Assembly: GCA_003762615.1 (NCBI GenBank)
Contig: RIAZ01000027.1
Location: 1 to 64,000 of the forward strand
Length of the DNA: 64,000 nucleotides
From: Muribaculaceae bacterium Isolate-037 (Harlan)
Lineage (GTDB): Bacteria; Bacteroidota; Bacteroidia; Bacteroidales; Muribaculaceae
Reading direction: 5' to 3'
The position numbers were made by a program, and so were the translations under genes. The notes below the pieces were generated by a model. It had not been told where the DNA came from, made no database searches, and saw only the letters and a program-made list of their open reading frames with translations. Of this stretch, positions 42,559 through 51,681 are shown piece after piece. Each line of letters begins with the position of its first letter. Position 1 is the stretch's first letter.

Positions 42559-43131
42559 TTAGTCCTGTTTTTTCTGCACTGAGAATCCGAATTTACCGAT
42601 AATATCGCCGAGGGAATGGTAGAATCCGTGGGAGTAGGCGAGCAGGTTGGCTTTTTCAAGGGCGAATCGTCCTGTCTCAGGGTCGATGTAGCGAGAGTCG
42701 GCACGCACGTTGACTACATCGGCGGTAAACATGTCATGTGATCCAAGATTCATTATGGTCTTCACGCGACATTCGATGCTGATGGGTGATTCTTCGATGG
42801 TGGGGGAGGCGACTTTCTCACCGGGAAGAGGTGTCAGTCCGGTCTCTTTCCATTTGTTGTAGTCACGTCCGGATCTTACGCCTGCCCAATCGGTAGCGCG
42901 TGCCATTTCCACGGTGGTGAGGTTGATGGTAAATTCCATATTCTCTTTGATAAGAGGGTAGGATGCGCGTTCCGGTCGTACTGATACGTAGCACATTGCC
43001 GGATCGGAACAGATTGTGCCGGTCCATGCCACGGTGAGCATGTTCCAATTCTCCGGTTTGTCGCCACAAGTCACCAATACTGCGGGTAGAGGGTATATCT
43101 GCGTACCCGGGCGCCATGAGATCTTTGACAT
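42559..43131 (-). CDS. Flavin reductase family protein (flavoredoxin-like)
   Basis: The 190-residue protein has the split-barrel FMN-binding fold: PLPAVLVTCGDKPENWNMLT and AWTGTICSDPAMCYVSVRP form the FMN site, and FTINLTTVEMARATDWAGV and SPISIECRVKTIMNLGSHDM follow the family order. Members reduce flavins with NAD(P)H or act as flavodoxin-like electron carriers. It is cytoplasmic with no signal. A TATCTTTG box on the minus strand at 43174-43181 is a likely promoter element. It is not obviously in an operon. Confidence 0.9.
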   Translation of the reverse strand: MSKISWRPGTQIYPLPAVLVTCGDKPENWNMLTVAWTGTICSDPAMCYVSVRPERASYPLIKENMEFTINLTTVEMARATDWAGVRSGRDYNKWKETGLTPLPGEKVASPTIEESPISIECRVKTIMNLGSHDMFTADVVNVRADSRYIDPETGRFALEKANLLAYSHGFYHSLGDIIGKFGFSVQKKQD

Positions 43132-43195
43132 AATACGTTTAATGTTTAATTATGGTTATTGTTTATGTGAATGCAAAGATAATAAAAAGTATGAA

Positions 43196-43300
43196 ATCCT
43201 CATAAACCACCATGGAGACGAATAACCCACCACGGAGGGAGATTGTAACCCACCACGGAGGGCACGGAGAACTCGGAGTTTTTTTCTGTGCTCTTCATGT
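43196..43300. repeat. Dispersed CACGGAG repeat cluster
   Basis: Three short units reading ACCATGGAG, CCACGGAGGG and CCACGGAGGGCACGGAGA lie in a row, followed by TTTTTTTCTGTGCTC. They belong to the same repeat family as 45185-45335 and 29205-29326. This copy and the one at 45185 flank the thioredoxin-fold gene. Confidence 0.7.
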
Positions 43301-43356
43301 TACTTATGGTTGAAATGGTATTGTTTTGGCAGAATAATGTATTGAATGTTGATGTT

Positions 43357-43390
43357 TTTGTGGAAAATATTAATATTTTTGTTACTTTTG
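43357..43390 (+). promoter_or_regulatory. Possible promoter of the thioredoxin-fold gene
   Basis: TTTG at 43357-43360 and TACTTTTG at 43383-43390 are 22 bp apart, slightly more than the usual 19-21. It lies 57 bp before the ATG at 43448. Confidence 0.5.
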
Positions 43391-43447
43391 CATAAAATTA
43401 TATCGTATAACTTAAACTTAGACATCTTCAATTTAATTAGTATCTTT

Positions 43448-45142
43448 ATGAAAAGGATATTTTCAATTTTGGTAGGTGTGGGGTGCACACTCGCTGCTTT
43501 CGCGGTAGCTCCGATTTCTGAAAATCAGACACCACGTATGCTCAACACTCCTTCTTGGGATGGTTTTGATGTGGAATGTTATCGGGAAATGGATTTTGTG
43601 AAACCCGGTGCAAAGACGCATCTGATTGGTAAACTTGACGGTTATGACCCGTTATTGGAATATTCTGTTGTGGAAATTTATAGTTATGATCACCTTAATG
43701 AAAAGAGGAATGTTGAAGTTGCCGAACTTGATTCAGCGGGGAATTTTGTCGTGGATCTACCGCTCCCACATCCTCAGACCGTAACGCTTATTTTTGGCAG
43801 ACATTACAGAAAAGTTTTTCTGATGCCGGAAGACACATTAAAATATACTACATCCACTACGCTTCGGGATCCGAATGATTATTCTCGGGCAATCTATTCC
43901 AAATTTGAGGGAGGGGATGCGGCTGATGTGAATATTGCCTGCGAATTTATGTGTGACAGTCTCAACCGATATAAGAGGAGGTATGCAGTTGTCAATGATC
44001 CCGACAGCATGTTGGTGATAAATGCTAAGATCAAGGCAGCCTTTCATGATGCTGTTGACTATCTGAACCGCACAATCCCTACGTTTGATATGTCGCAATG
44101 GGCAAAGGATGTGACGTTTAGCAGATGTGCTGCTGACGTGTATCTGCCTATTGTAGATATGGATTATTATTACCGTGAGCTAAAATATAATTTTGAGGAT
44201 CGTGATGGAATGACGATTCGGATTCCAAATCCAGAATACCGACCCCTTGATTATTCCAAGTATTTTAATGACAGGAAGGATTATCTTGCATATATCTATG
44301 ACAATCCACTTATATTATGCGGTGATAATTTGATTATCAGCAGGATTGTTAATGGGTCCATGTTTTATCTGCATAGGGCAATCGCAGCCGGTGGAAATGT
44401 GTTAGAAATTGTCAATGGAGAATTTAGATTGAAGTCGGAAACAATATTGAAAGATGGGGAAAGCCGATTGCAGAAGCTTATGGAATTGGATGAAAGATGT
44501 GAGAGGAATTTTGGCATAGGGAATTGCTTTATGTCGCAGCTTGCCATGACGTATGGAGTAGTGCCGGGTTTTAAAAATATTCCGGAGTTTTCAAAGGAAA
44601 TGCTTGATTATTGTAAAATGGGAGCGTCTGTCATCTTGTCTGAGATCTCCTATAAAGGTTTGGCGGCAAGTGTCATTGACGGTGTGTCGGATATAGCTGT
44701 CGGTTTGGCGTTGAAAGAAGCAAGACAGAAGGCCGATTCGGAATCACGCACAATATCTGATGTGTCGGATGTGCTTGCTGAAATTATCTCGCCTTATAAG
44801 GGGAAGGTTATTCTTGTTGATGTATGGAATACCGGATGCGGGCCTTGTCTGTCGGGGATGTTGGATCAAAAGGGGTTTATAAAGGAATATGCTGATTCGC
44901 CATTACAGGTGATATACGTAGCGGAAGAGAGATATAAGGAACCGTGTGAACGTTGGATCGAGGAGAATGAGATAGCGGGGGAGCATGTCTATCTTACTCA
45001 AGATGCGTATGCGCATTTGAGTGCGGACTTCAATATTACGGGAATACCATTCGGAATAGTCATTAATAAGGATGGGGAGATAGTCTCTAGCGGCCATCCA
45101 TTTTTCCAGATCGATTTGGTAAAGTCGTTGTTGAATAAGTAG
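43448..45142 (+). CDS. Exported thioredoxin-fold (TlpA-like) protein
   Basis: The 564-residue protein starts at an ATG that opens a signal peptide (MKRIFSILVGVGCTLAAFAV); the upstream extension of the frame to 43346 overlaps the promoter and is rejected. Residues of about 70-130 resemble the DUF4369-like N-terminal domain of such proteins. The middle 300 residues are poorly conserved and helical. The C-terminal thioredoxin domain has VDVWNTGCGPCLSGM (CxxC active site CGPC near 473-476) and a cis-Pro in FNITGIPFGIVINKDG. It probably acts in periplasmic disulphide exchange. It is flanked on both sides by dispersed repeats. Confidence 0.85.
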   Translation: MKRIFSILVGVGCTLAAFAVAPISENQTPRMLNTPSWDGFDVECYREMDFVKPGAKTHLIGKLDGYDPLLEYSVVEIYSYDHLNEKRNVEVAELDSAGNFVVDLPLPHPQTVTLIFGRHYRKVFLMPEDTLKYTTSTTLRDPNDYSRAIYSKFEGGDAADVNIACEFMCDSLNRYKRRYAVVNDPDSMLVINAKIKAAFHDAVDYLNRTIPTFDMSQWAKDVTFSRCAADVYLPIVDMDYYYRELKYNFEDRDGMTIRIPNPEYRPLDYSKYFNDRKDYLAYIYDNPLILCGDNLIISRIVNGSMFYLHRAIAAGGNVLEIVNGEFRLKSETILKDGESRLQKLMELDERCERNFGIGNCFMSQLAMTYGVVPGFKNIPEFSKEMLDYCKMGASVILSEISYKGLAASVIDGVSDIAVGLALKEARQKADSESRTISDVSDVLAEIISPYKGKVILVDVWNTGCGPCLSGMLDQKGFIKEYADSPLQVIYVAEERYKEPCERWIEENEIAGEHVYLTQDAYAHLSADFNITGIPFGIVINKDGEIVSSGHPFFQIDLVKSLLNK

Positions 45143-45184
45143 AGACAGTTTGTAGAATATCCCCCCAGAGGTCACGTATAAACT

Positions 45185-45335
45185 ACCGCGGCGGACATGC
45201 AGAAAACATGCAAAACCACCACGGAAAACACGGAGAACACGGAGATTTTTTAATTTCTCCGCGTTCTCCGTGCCCTTTGTGGTTTAAAACGAGTGCCCTT
45301 TGTGGTATAAAACCGTGTGCTTGGTGGTATGTAGG
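45185..45335. repeat. Palindromic dispersed repeat
   Basis: Left arm about 45217-45246 (CCACGGAAAACACGGAGAAC) and right arm about 45255-45283 (CTCCGCGTTCTCCGTGCCCT) form an imperfect palindrome; further CCCTTTGTGGT units follow to about 45335. It lies between the convergent thioredoxin-fold and DUF3943 genes and may also serve as a terminator hairpin for the first. Confidence 0.75.
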
Positions 45336-45338
45336 GAG

Positions 45339-46835
45339 TCAGAATTTGTAGGAGAGCATGAGTTCGAGGGAGTTGGAGGAGGATTTGACGTCCGGGAAGA
45401 ATTTATAGTGCGACGACCGGAGGTAGTTGGTGAAGAGCACCGTACCGAACAGTTTTTTCCATATCTTGAAGTCCGCGCGAAACTCGGTCATGTTGAGGGA
45501 TGCGACGGATGCATCGCCCTGCACATTTAGTATGCGGTAGTCAACCATCCGCAGGTCTGTGCCGAATTTATAGCCAATCCAGGTGAACATGCGGTAGAAA
45601 TTGTGTGTCAGCGAAAATGCCAGTTTATCTTTGCCAAACACGAGGTTGAATCCCCCCTTTATGGAGAATCCGGATGCCCAGTTGTAGTTGCGTTCATCAG
45701 TCTGATAATGGTCGGAGAGTATGGAGCCGAGGGCAATACCATTTACGTGAGCAAATAGGTCGTAGGTCCAGCGGTGGCGTTCCACATCGCGGAACATGAA
45801 TCCAACTCCCACACTGGCGGGTATACCGAGCTTGAAGGGCACTTTTTCAATATGGTCAATGGTATCGCTGTCGTAGAAATCGAAATGCTGATAAAGACCT
45901 ATGCTGCCTTTCGAACGGTAACTATCGAAAATCTCGCGTGCGAGGAGTCGCCCTTTGATCTCTATCTGCGATAAGAGGGGTTGCGTCTTCAGCATCTGCA
46001 ATTGCGCCTTTATTGTGAAGTAGTCATACGGTTTGGTGGATTTAACCTCAAACCGATCGCCATATTCGGCATCAATCTGCACTGCAGCACCTTGATGTAG
46101 CTCTTTGAAATGGCTGTTGTATAACAGCATCTTGTAGCCAGTGGATACGCGTATCGCAAAATTCGGCGTACCGAACATCCTGCCTCTCGTGGGTCTCACT
46201 TTCCATGCCTCGCCGGTGATGATTCTGTTGAGTCCCCTAAGCGGCGACAGAAGAAACACGGCTGCTTCACGGCTGAATCGTTCGCTGCCCGACAGCCGGT
46301 CATCTATCAGCGCGTCAGATGCACGGAAGAGTACCTCGCCTATTGCTGCGCCACCTATGGGGGTGGCGATGATGTCGTTTGTGGAAGGGTATTCCCTTTC
46401 CATAAACATTTCCCACATCGCACTGCCTCCGATAGCAAACAACTCGGATTGCCAGAAATTAAATCCGTTGGCACGTGCCGCATTAAAGTATAGGTTTCCG
46501 TTGTAGGGGTGGAGGAATGTGTTGGTGCCGAGTTTGTCATTGTCCCATTTGAATCCGTGCTTGAAATTCTCCTTTATGGTGTTGAACGAGATGTAGGCAA
46601 AATCCCCTCTCTGCACGTATCTGTCAAATGCCCAAAGACCGATGTTGAATCCCACCACTTCTCCGGCTGTCCGCCAGAAATGCCGTTTGCTCATTCTTGC
46701 CACGTCGGTGGAGTCGGGCGGAATTAGTTCGGTCGTGTGGAATTCAATGGGTATCTGTGCGTTGCACAATAGTCGCAGGCTGATGAATGCGACAATAACA
46801 AGAATTCGATGGATATTTCGTTTAGTGTGGAACAT
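45339..46835 (-). CDS. DUF3943 outer-membrane-associated protein
   Basis: The 498-residue protein has an N-terminal signal (RILVIVAFISLRLLCNAQ) and a DUF3943 domain with FNTIKENFKHGFKWDNDKLG, THPYNG-like FLHPYNGNLYFNAARANG and FWQSELFAIGGSAMWEMFME. The C-terminal half alternates short beta strands and ends in LELMLSYKF with a terminal Phe, as in outer-membrane beta-barrels. Function of DUF3943 is not established. It is a single gene, 137 bp from the phosphoglucomutase stop. Confidence 0.85.
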   Translation of the reverse strand: MFHTKRNIHRILVIVAFISLRLLCNAQIPIEFHTTELIPPDSTDVARMSKRHFWRTAGEVVGFNIGLWAFDRYVQRGDFAYISFNTIKENFKHGFKWDNDKLGTNTFLHPYNGNLYFNAARANGFNFWQSELFAIGGSAMWEMFMEREYPSTNDIIATPIGGAAIGEVLFRASDALIDDRLSGSERFSREAAVFLLSPLRGLNRIITGEAWKVRPTRGRMFGTPNFAIRVSTGYKMLLYNSHFKELHQGAAVQIDAEYGDRFEVKSTKPYDYFTIKAQLQMLKTQPLLSQIEIKGRLLAREIFDSYRSKGSIGLYQHFDFYDSDTIDHIEKVPFKLGIPASVGVGFMFRDVERHRWTYDLFAHVNGIALGSILSDHYQTDERNYNWASGFSIKGGFNLVFGKDKLAFSLTHNFYRMFTWIGYKFGTDLRMVDYRILNVQGDASVASLNMTEFRADFKIWKKLFGTVLFTNYLRSSHYKFFPDVKSSSNSLELMLSYKF

Positions 46836-46871
46836 ACAAGTGGTTTCATAATATAATTCTTATCTCATTCA

Positions 46872-46909
46872 ACAAATAAAACCCGACTATGGTTGCACAT
46901 AGTCGGGTT
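46872..46909 (-). terminator. Terminator of the phosphoglucomutase gene
   Basis: AACCCGACTATG (46880-46891) and CATAGTCGGGTT (46898-46909) form a perfect 12-bp stem with a 6-nt loop; on the minus strand it is followed by TTATTTG. It lies 63 bp after the stop at 46972. Confidence 0.85.
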
Positions 46910-46971
46910 TGTTGACATTGTCAGACCCTAAATTTTTTATGAATCGGGTCGGGTTTTATTGACGTGTAGGA

Positions 46972-48723
46972 TTATTTTGCACCAAGGTCGGCGATCACAC
47001 GGTCGATCTTTGCCTCAGCTTTCTTTACAGTCTCCTCATACATCTCTTTTGAGGGGAGATCTTCACGGACTTCCACGTAGAACTTGATCTTGGGTTCTGT
47101 GCCGGAAGGTCTTACCGATACCTTGTCGCCTGCCTCAGTGAAGAACTGGAGCACGTTGGATGTGGTCGGGAAGTTCATCTTCTCAACTTCGCCGGTCTTC
47201 AGATTGCGGCAGTTGAGGTCGGCGTAATCCTTAATCATGACGATTGGTGAGCCTGCGAGTTCTTTCGGGGGATTCTCACGGAAGTTCTTCATCATGGCTA
47301 CGATCTCGTCAGCACCGGATTTGCCCGGACGCACTACGCTCACTCCACGCTCGCGAGAGAAACCATACTCCTTATAGATGTCGATCAGCATCTCGTAGAG
47401 TGTCATGTTCTTCTCTGCAGCCCAAGCAGCGATCTCACACATGAGAGTGATTGAGGAAACGGCATCCTTATCGCGCACGAAAGTCTCGGGGAGGAATCCG
47501 TAGCTCTCCTCTCCGCCACCGAGGTATCTCTCCTTCCCTTCAAGGTTGCGCATCACGTCGGCAATCCATTTGAAGCCGGTGAAGCAGTCGTAGCAGGTTA
47601 CTCCGTTAGCCTCGGCAATACGTTTGATTGTCTCTGTGGTTACTATGGTCTTCACGCAATATTCCTTGCCGGTGAGCATATTGAGCTCGCGGTTGCGGGT
47701 GATGAGATAATATAGGAATATCATCACGATCTGGTTGCCGTTGACGAGCTGGTATTCGCCGTTGCCGTCGCGCACCACAAGACCGATACGGTCAGAATCG
47801 GGGTCGGAAGCCACCACGATGCTTGCGCCTGTCTCCTTAGCCTTGGCGATAGCCATTGACATAGCCTCTGCATTCTCCGGGTTGGGGGATACTACTGTGG
47901 GGAAGTCGCCGCTCCTTACGTCCTGCTCGGGCACGTGGATTACATTTTCAAAGCCCCATTTCTTGAGGGAGTCGAATATGAGCATACCGCCTGTGCCGTG
48001 GATAGGGCTGTAGACGATCTTCATGTCGGCATGTTTCTTGATTGCCTCGGGAGAGAGTGAGAGGGTCTTGATGTCGTCAAGATACTGCTCGTCGATATCC
48101 TTGCCGATGATCTGTATGAGGTCTTTATTGGGGGTGAACTTGATCTGGTCGACGGATGTGATGGCATTCACGTATGCGATAGTCTCCACGTCGTGGGGTG
48201 CGATCATCTGTGCGCCGTCGCTCCAATATGCCTTGTAGCCGTTGTATTCCTTCGGATTGTGGCTTGCAGTTACCATCACACCGCTGTTGCATCCGAGCTT
48301 ACGGATAGTGTAGGATACCTCCGGCACGGGACGGCAGTCTTCGAAGAGGTATACCTTAATGCCGTTTGCAGAGAAGATGTTGGCAGCGAGTTCCGCGAAT
48401 TTACGGGAGTTGTTGCGGACGTCATGACCTACGGCAACCGTGATCTGCGGCTCATCTTTGAAACATTCCTTCAGATAGTTGGCGAGACCCTGTGTAGCTG
48501 CGCCTACGGTGTAGATGTTCATACGGTTGGAGCCTGCGCCCATGATACCGCGCAAACCGCCTGTGCCGAATTCCAGATCTTTGTAGAAGGCGTCGATAAG
48601 GGGAGTGGTGTCTTCTGAATCGAGCATCGCCTGTACGGCAGCGCGTGTCTCTTCGTCATATTGGGGTCCAAGCCATTTCTCGGCTTTTTCTTTTACACTT
48701 TTCAACAATTCTTCGTTGTTCAT
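46972..48723 (-). CDS. pgm: Phosphoglucomutase/phosphomannomutase
   Basis: The 583-residue enzyme interconverts hexose 1- and 6-phosphates. The phosphoserine loop is VMVTASHNPKEYNGYKAYW, the metal loop DPDSDRIGLV, the sugar loop YLGGGEESYGF, and the phosphate-binding loop SVRPSGTEPKIKFYVE. N-terminal FGTGGLRGIMGAGSNRMN is typical of the larger PGM2-like bacterial group. The ATG at 48723 (MNNEELLKSVKEKAEKWLGP) is chosen; an upstream in-frame ATG at 48789 adds sequence without conservation. It has its own promoter and terminator. Confidence 0.95.
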   Translation of the reverse strand: MNNEELLKSVKEKAEKWLGPQYDEETRAAVQAMLDSEDTTPLIDAFYKDLEFGTGGLRGIMGAGSNRMNIYTVGAATQGLANYLKECFKDEPQITVAVGHDVRNNSRKFAELAANIFSANGIKVYLFEDCRPVPEVSYTIRKLGCNSGVMVTASHNPKEYNGYKAYWSDGAQMIAPHDVETIAYVNAITSVDQIKFTPNKDLIQIIGKDIDEQYLDDIKTLSLSPEAIKKHADMKIVYSPIHGTGGMLIFDSLKKWGFENVIHVPEQDVRSGDFPTVVSPNPENAEAMSMAIAKAKETGASIVVASDPDSDRIGLVVRDGNGEYQLVNGNQIVMIFLYYLITRNRELNMLTGKEYCVKTIVTTETIKRIAEANGVTCYDCFTGFKWIADVMRNLEGKERYLGGGEESYGFLPETFVRDKDAVSSITLMCEIAAWAAEKNMTLYEMLIDIYKEYGFSRERGVSVVRPGKSGADEIVAMMKNFRENPPKELAGSPIVMIKDYADLNCRNLKTGEVEKMNFPTTSNVLQFFTEAGDKVSVRPSGTEPKIKFYVEVREDLPSKEMYEETVKKAEAKIDRVIADLGAK

Positions 48724-49084
48724 GTCTTGTATGTTGATTATTGGGTTAATATTATCAGGTTGAACTTGCTGATTCTTCCGTGACGCCACCTGGCAAGTAT
48801 GGAAGATACAGTTTTTCTGACGTCATTGTCTAATGTCATTGCAAAACTAATGAAAAAAGACGATAAAACAAATAGTAAATAAGAAAAAGCAATAATTTTT
48901 GTCGAATTTTATATCTTTTTACACGTTGATGCAACATCATGAAATATAAAACAGAGGTAGCTTTTATTGGTTCCGATTGTCGGGTGGACGCAGGAATGTC
49001 GGGAGGAAAATGATGAAAAAGTTATTGAGAAGACACCGATAATCACTTTTTTTATGTATTTTTGCGATTCAAAACTTTTTTTCT
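48724..49084. other. Divergent intergenic region between pgm and yicC
   Basis: It holds the pgm promoter at 48842-48872 and a TATTTTTG box at 49057-49064 that could start the yicC transcript on the plus strand. I see no gene or hairpin in the remaining sequence. Confidence 0.6.
48842..48872 (-). promoter_or_regulatory. Promoter of pgm
   Basis: On the minus strand TTTG (48869-48872) and TAGTTTTG (48842-48849) are separated by 19 bp, matching the Bacteroidetes consensus. The leader to the ATG at 48723 is about 110 nt. Confidence 0.75.
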
Positions 49085-49972
49085 ATGATTTCATCAATGA
49101 CGGGCTTCGGTCGTGGCGGAGCCCAAACTCCTACTAAAAGAGTGAAGGTGGAGATAAAGTCGCTCAATAGCAAGCAACTTGACCTCTCATTGAGAGTGCC
49201 TGCCTGTTTCCGGGAGATGGAGGTGGCGATGCGTAATCCGATAGCCGAACGTCTGCAACGCGGTAAGGTTGAGGTGTCGGCGATCGTGGAGAATATCGTG
49301 GCGGAATCCACTACCACTGTCAATATTGAATTGCTGGCAGCATATAAGGCTCAATTGCAGCAGATGGGCGAGACGCTTGGATTGCCTGAGCCTAATGATT
49401 GGTATCAGCTGTTGCTCCGTATGCCCGATGCAATGAAGACCGAGACTGCGGCTCTTGCTCCGGAGGATGCTCAGGCGTTTGTCGATGCCTGCAACGAGGC
49501 TATCGACGCTCTTGTGGAGTTCCGACGTCTGGAAGGGGAGAAACTGTACGGATTCTTTGTGGAGAAAATAGATAATATCCGACGTCTGCTTGCGGAGGTC
49601 GACAAGTATGAGGAGGAGAGGGTGCCCAAGATCCGCGAGAGACTGGAGGACCAGCTTTCCCGGCTGTCGTCGATTGAGTATGATCGCGGAAGACTTGAAC
49701 AGGAACTCATATTCTATATAGAGAAGCTCGACGTCACTGAAGAGAAGGTCAGATTGACGGCGCATCTCAACTATTTCATGGATACTCTCGGACCGGTTGA
49801 TTCTCTCCCCTCTGAAGGGTCAGGCAAGAAACTCGGTTTCATAGCCCAGGAGATGGGTAGGGAGATCAATACTCTCGGCTCGAAATCGAATCATGCCGAT
49901 ATGCAGCAGATAGTGGTGAAGATGAAGGATGAACTGGAACAGATAAAGGAACAGGTGCTAAACGTATTATGA
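49085..49972 (+). CDS. yicC: YicC-family endoribonuclease
   Basis: The 295-residue protein begins MISSMTGFGRG, the family signature, followed by VEIKSLNSKQLDLSLRVPA and RGKVEVSAIVE. The C-terminal DUF1732 part has DVTEEKVRLTAHLNYF and KKLGFIAQEMGREINTLGSK. In E. coli YicC is an endoribonuclease acting on small RNAs. Its stop overlaps the gmk start by four bases (ATGA), giving translational coupling. The yicC-gmk pairing is common in bacteria, including Bacteroidetes. Confidence 0.94.
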   Translation: MISSMTGFGRGGAQTPTKRVKVEIKSLNSKQLDLSLRVPACFREMEVAMRNPIAERLQRGKVEVSAIVENIVAESTTTVNIELLAAYKAQLQQMGETLGLPEPNDWYQLLLRMPDAMKTETAALAPEDAQAFVDACNEAIDALVEFRRLEGEKLYGFFVEKIDNIRRLLAEVDKYEEERVPKIRERLEDQLSRLSSIEYDRGRLEQELIFYIEKLDVTEEKVRLTAHLNYFMDTLGPVDSLPSEGSGKKLGFIAQEMGREINTLGSKSNHADMQQIVVKMKDELEQIKEQVLNVL

Positions 49973-50562
49973 AAGGAAAGATTATAATATTGTCTGCTCC
50001 GTCAGGCACGGGGAAATCCACCATAATCACCTCTCTGATGCAGGAGCCGGATCTTCATCTCGGTTTCTCCATATCAGCCACGAGCCGTAAGCCACGTGGC
50101 GCGGAAGTGAATGGTAAAGACTATTTCTTCCTCTCGGAGGAGGAATTCCAGAAGAAGATCGACGGCGGAGAGTTTGTGGAATGGGAGGAGGTGTATGCCG
50201 GCACCCGCTACGGCACTCTCCAGAGTGAGGTGGAGAGAGTGACCGGCTCCGGTTCTCATCTCATAATGGACGTCGACGTGAAGGGCGCGCTAAATATCAA
50301 GAAGCGTTTCGGCAACGATGCCGTGGCGATTTTCGTCATGCCTCCCGATATAGCCACTCTCGAACATCGTCTCCGTTCGCGAGGCACGGATTCTGCCGAG
50401 ACAATAGAGCGTCGTCTTGCCAAGGCTGAGTTTGAGATGGGATTTGCCCCGCAGTTTGATACTGTTGTGGTCAACGACTCTCTTCCGAGAGCAGTTGCGG
50501 AGGTCGCCGATAAGATAAGAGCGTTTGCCACCTGTGGAATAGAAGCTGTATGTAGAAGATGA
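49969..50562 (+). CDS. gmk: Guanylate kinase
   Basis: The enzyme phosphorylates GMP to GDP with ATP. The 197-residue protein starts KGKIIILSAPSGTGKSTI with the P-loop, has the GMP-binding FSISATSRKPRGAEVNGKDY, and the lid region RLRSRGTDSAETIERRLAKA. Length is normal. It overlaps yicC upstream and nadD downstream by four bases each, so the three genes are one translationally coupled unit. Confidence 0.97.
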   Translation: MKGKIIILSAPSGTGKSTIITSLMQEPDLHLGFSISATSRKPRGAEVNGKDYFFLSEEEFQKKIDGGEFVEWEEVYAGTRYGTLQSEVERVTGSGSHLIMDVDVKGALNIKKRFGNDAVAIFVMPPDIATLEHRLRSRGTDSAETIERRLAKAEFEMGFAPQFDTVVVNDSLPRAVAEVADKIRAFATCGIEAVCRR

Positions 50563-51140
50563 GGATAGGCGTATACTGTGGAAGTTTCGATCCTATTCAC
50601 ACGGGTCATGCCATGGTCGCAAATTATCTGGCGCAATATGGCGGTCTGGATGAGGTGTGGCTGATGGTAAGCCGACATAATCCGCTTAAGGTAGGACGGG
50701 ATCCGGCGTCAGAGCCGCATCGTCTTGCGATGGTGAAGCTTGTGGCGGAAGGATGCAGCCGAGTGGTAGCGTCCGACTTTGAATTCTCGCTTCCCGTGCC
50801 CTCCTACACCTACGTCACGCTGTGCCGCCTGCGCGAACGTTTCCCACAGCATAAGTTTGTGCTGATTATCGGCAGCGACAACTGGCATAACTTCAACCGC
50901 TGGCGCGATTCGGAGAGTATACTCCGGGAGTTTGGACTGATTGTCTATCCGCGTCCCGGCTACGATCTGCCTGTAGAGCTTCCTGCCGGGGTGGAGGTGC
51001 CCGCCAAAGCGCCTCAGGCATTGATATCATCCACGTTCATCAGGAAGGCCGTTGCCGACGGCAAGAATCTGAATTATTTCGTGCCGCGTGAGGTGGCTGA
51101 CTACATCCGGCAAAACCGACTTTATACAAACCTTTTATAA
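50559..51140 (+). CDS. nadD: Nicotinate-nucleotide adenylyltransferase
   Basis: Makes nicotinate adenine dinucleotide from nicotinate mononucleotide and ATP in NAD synthesis. The 193-residue protein has the nucleotidyltransferase motif GVYCGSFDPIHTGHAMVANY and the C-terminal ISSTFIRKAV (ISSTxxR) motif. VWLMVSRHNPLK and LIIGSDNWHNFNRW are also conserved. Start overlaps the gmk stop (ATGA). The next gene follows after seven bases. Confidence 0.96.
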   Translation: MRIGVYCGSFDPIHTGHAMVANYLAQYGGLDEVWLMVSRHNPLKVGRDPASEPHRLAMVKLVAEGCSRVVASDFEFSLPVPSYTYVTLCRLRERFPQHKFVLIIGSDNWHNFNRWRDSESILREFGLIVYPRPGYDLPVELPAGVEVPAKAPQALISSTFIRKAVADGKNLNYFVPREVADYIRQNRLYTNLL

Positions 51141-51147
51141 TTACGAT

Positions 51148-51654
51148 ATGAAAAGCAGACTTCTGGCCATAACATCCCTGGCCGCCGATTATTGCTCCGT
51201 GTGCGAACATGCCCACGAGATGGAGCGGGATGAGTTTGTCGACAGGATACTGAATCTCCTGCCACGGATCTACTGGGAATTCTTCGATCTCTCGGCAGAC
51301 ATTGTGTCGATTGATGATTTCGACTATTTCTCGTCATACGTGGATGAGGATTATTATGAGAGCATACGCCGTCATATAGAGGCTGTGATGGGTGAGGAGG
51401 ATATGTTTCTTGAGACGTTTGAGGAGGATATGAAATACAGCGAGACCCCAATCGCCGCCTCAATCGCAGAATCTCTTGCCGACATATTCCAGCCGCTTTA
51501 TGATTTCATATCCGTGGTCAAGGATTCGGAAGGGGAGAGGATGACAGAGGCATACATGCACTGCAAGGAGGATTTTGAATCTTACTGGAGCCAGACTTTG
51601 TGCAATGTCCTCCGGGCAATAAACCATATAAAATATTCTTCACAAGGGGAATGA
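51148..51654 (+). CDS. DUF5063 domain protein
   Basis: The 168-residue protein, from the ATG at 51148 seven bases after nadD, is a helical acidic protein of the DUF5063 family: VDRILNLLPRIYWEFFDL and SSYVDEDYYESIRRHI are visible family pieces. It is cytoplasmic and of unknown function. Its position directly behind nadD is the usual one in Bacteroidales. An upstream in-frame ATG at 51088 lies within nadD and is rejected. Confidence 0.8.
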   Translation: MKSRLLAITSLAADYCSVCEHAHEMERDEFVDRILNLLPRIYWEFFDLSADIVSIDDFDYFSSYVDEDYYESIRRHIEAVMGEEDMFLETFEEDMKYSETPIAASIAESLADIFQPLYDFISVVKDSEGERMTEAYMHCKEDFESYWSQTLCNVLRAINHIKYSSQGE

Positions 51655-51681
51655 ATTAAACAAAAAATAAAAAAATCTGAC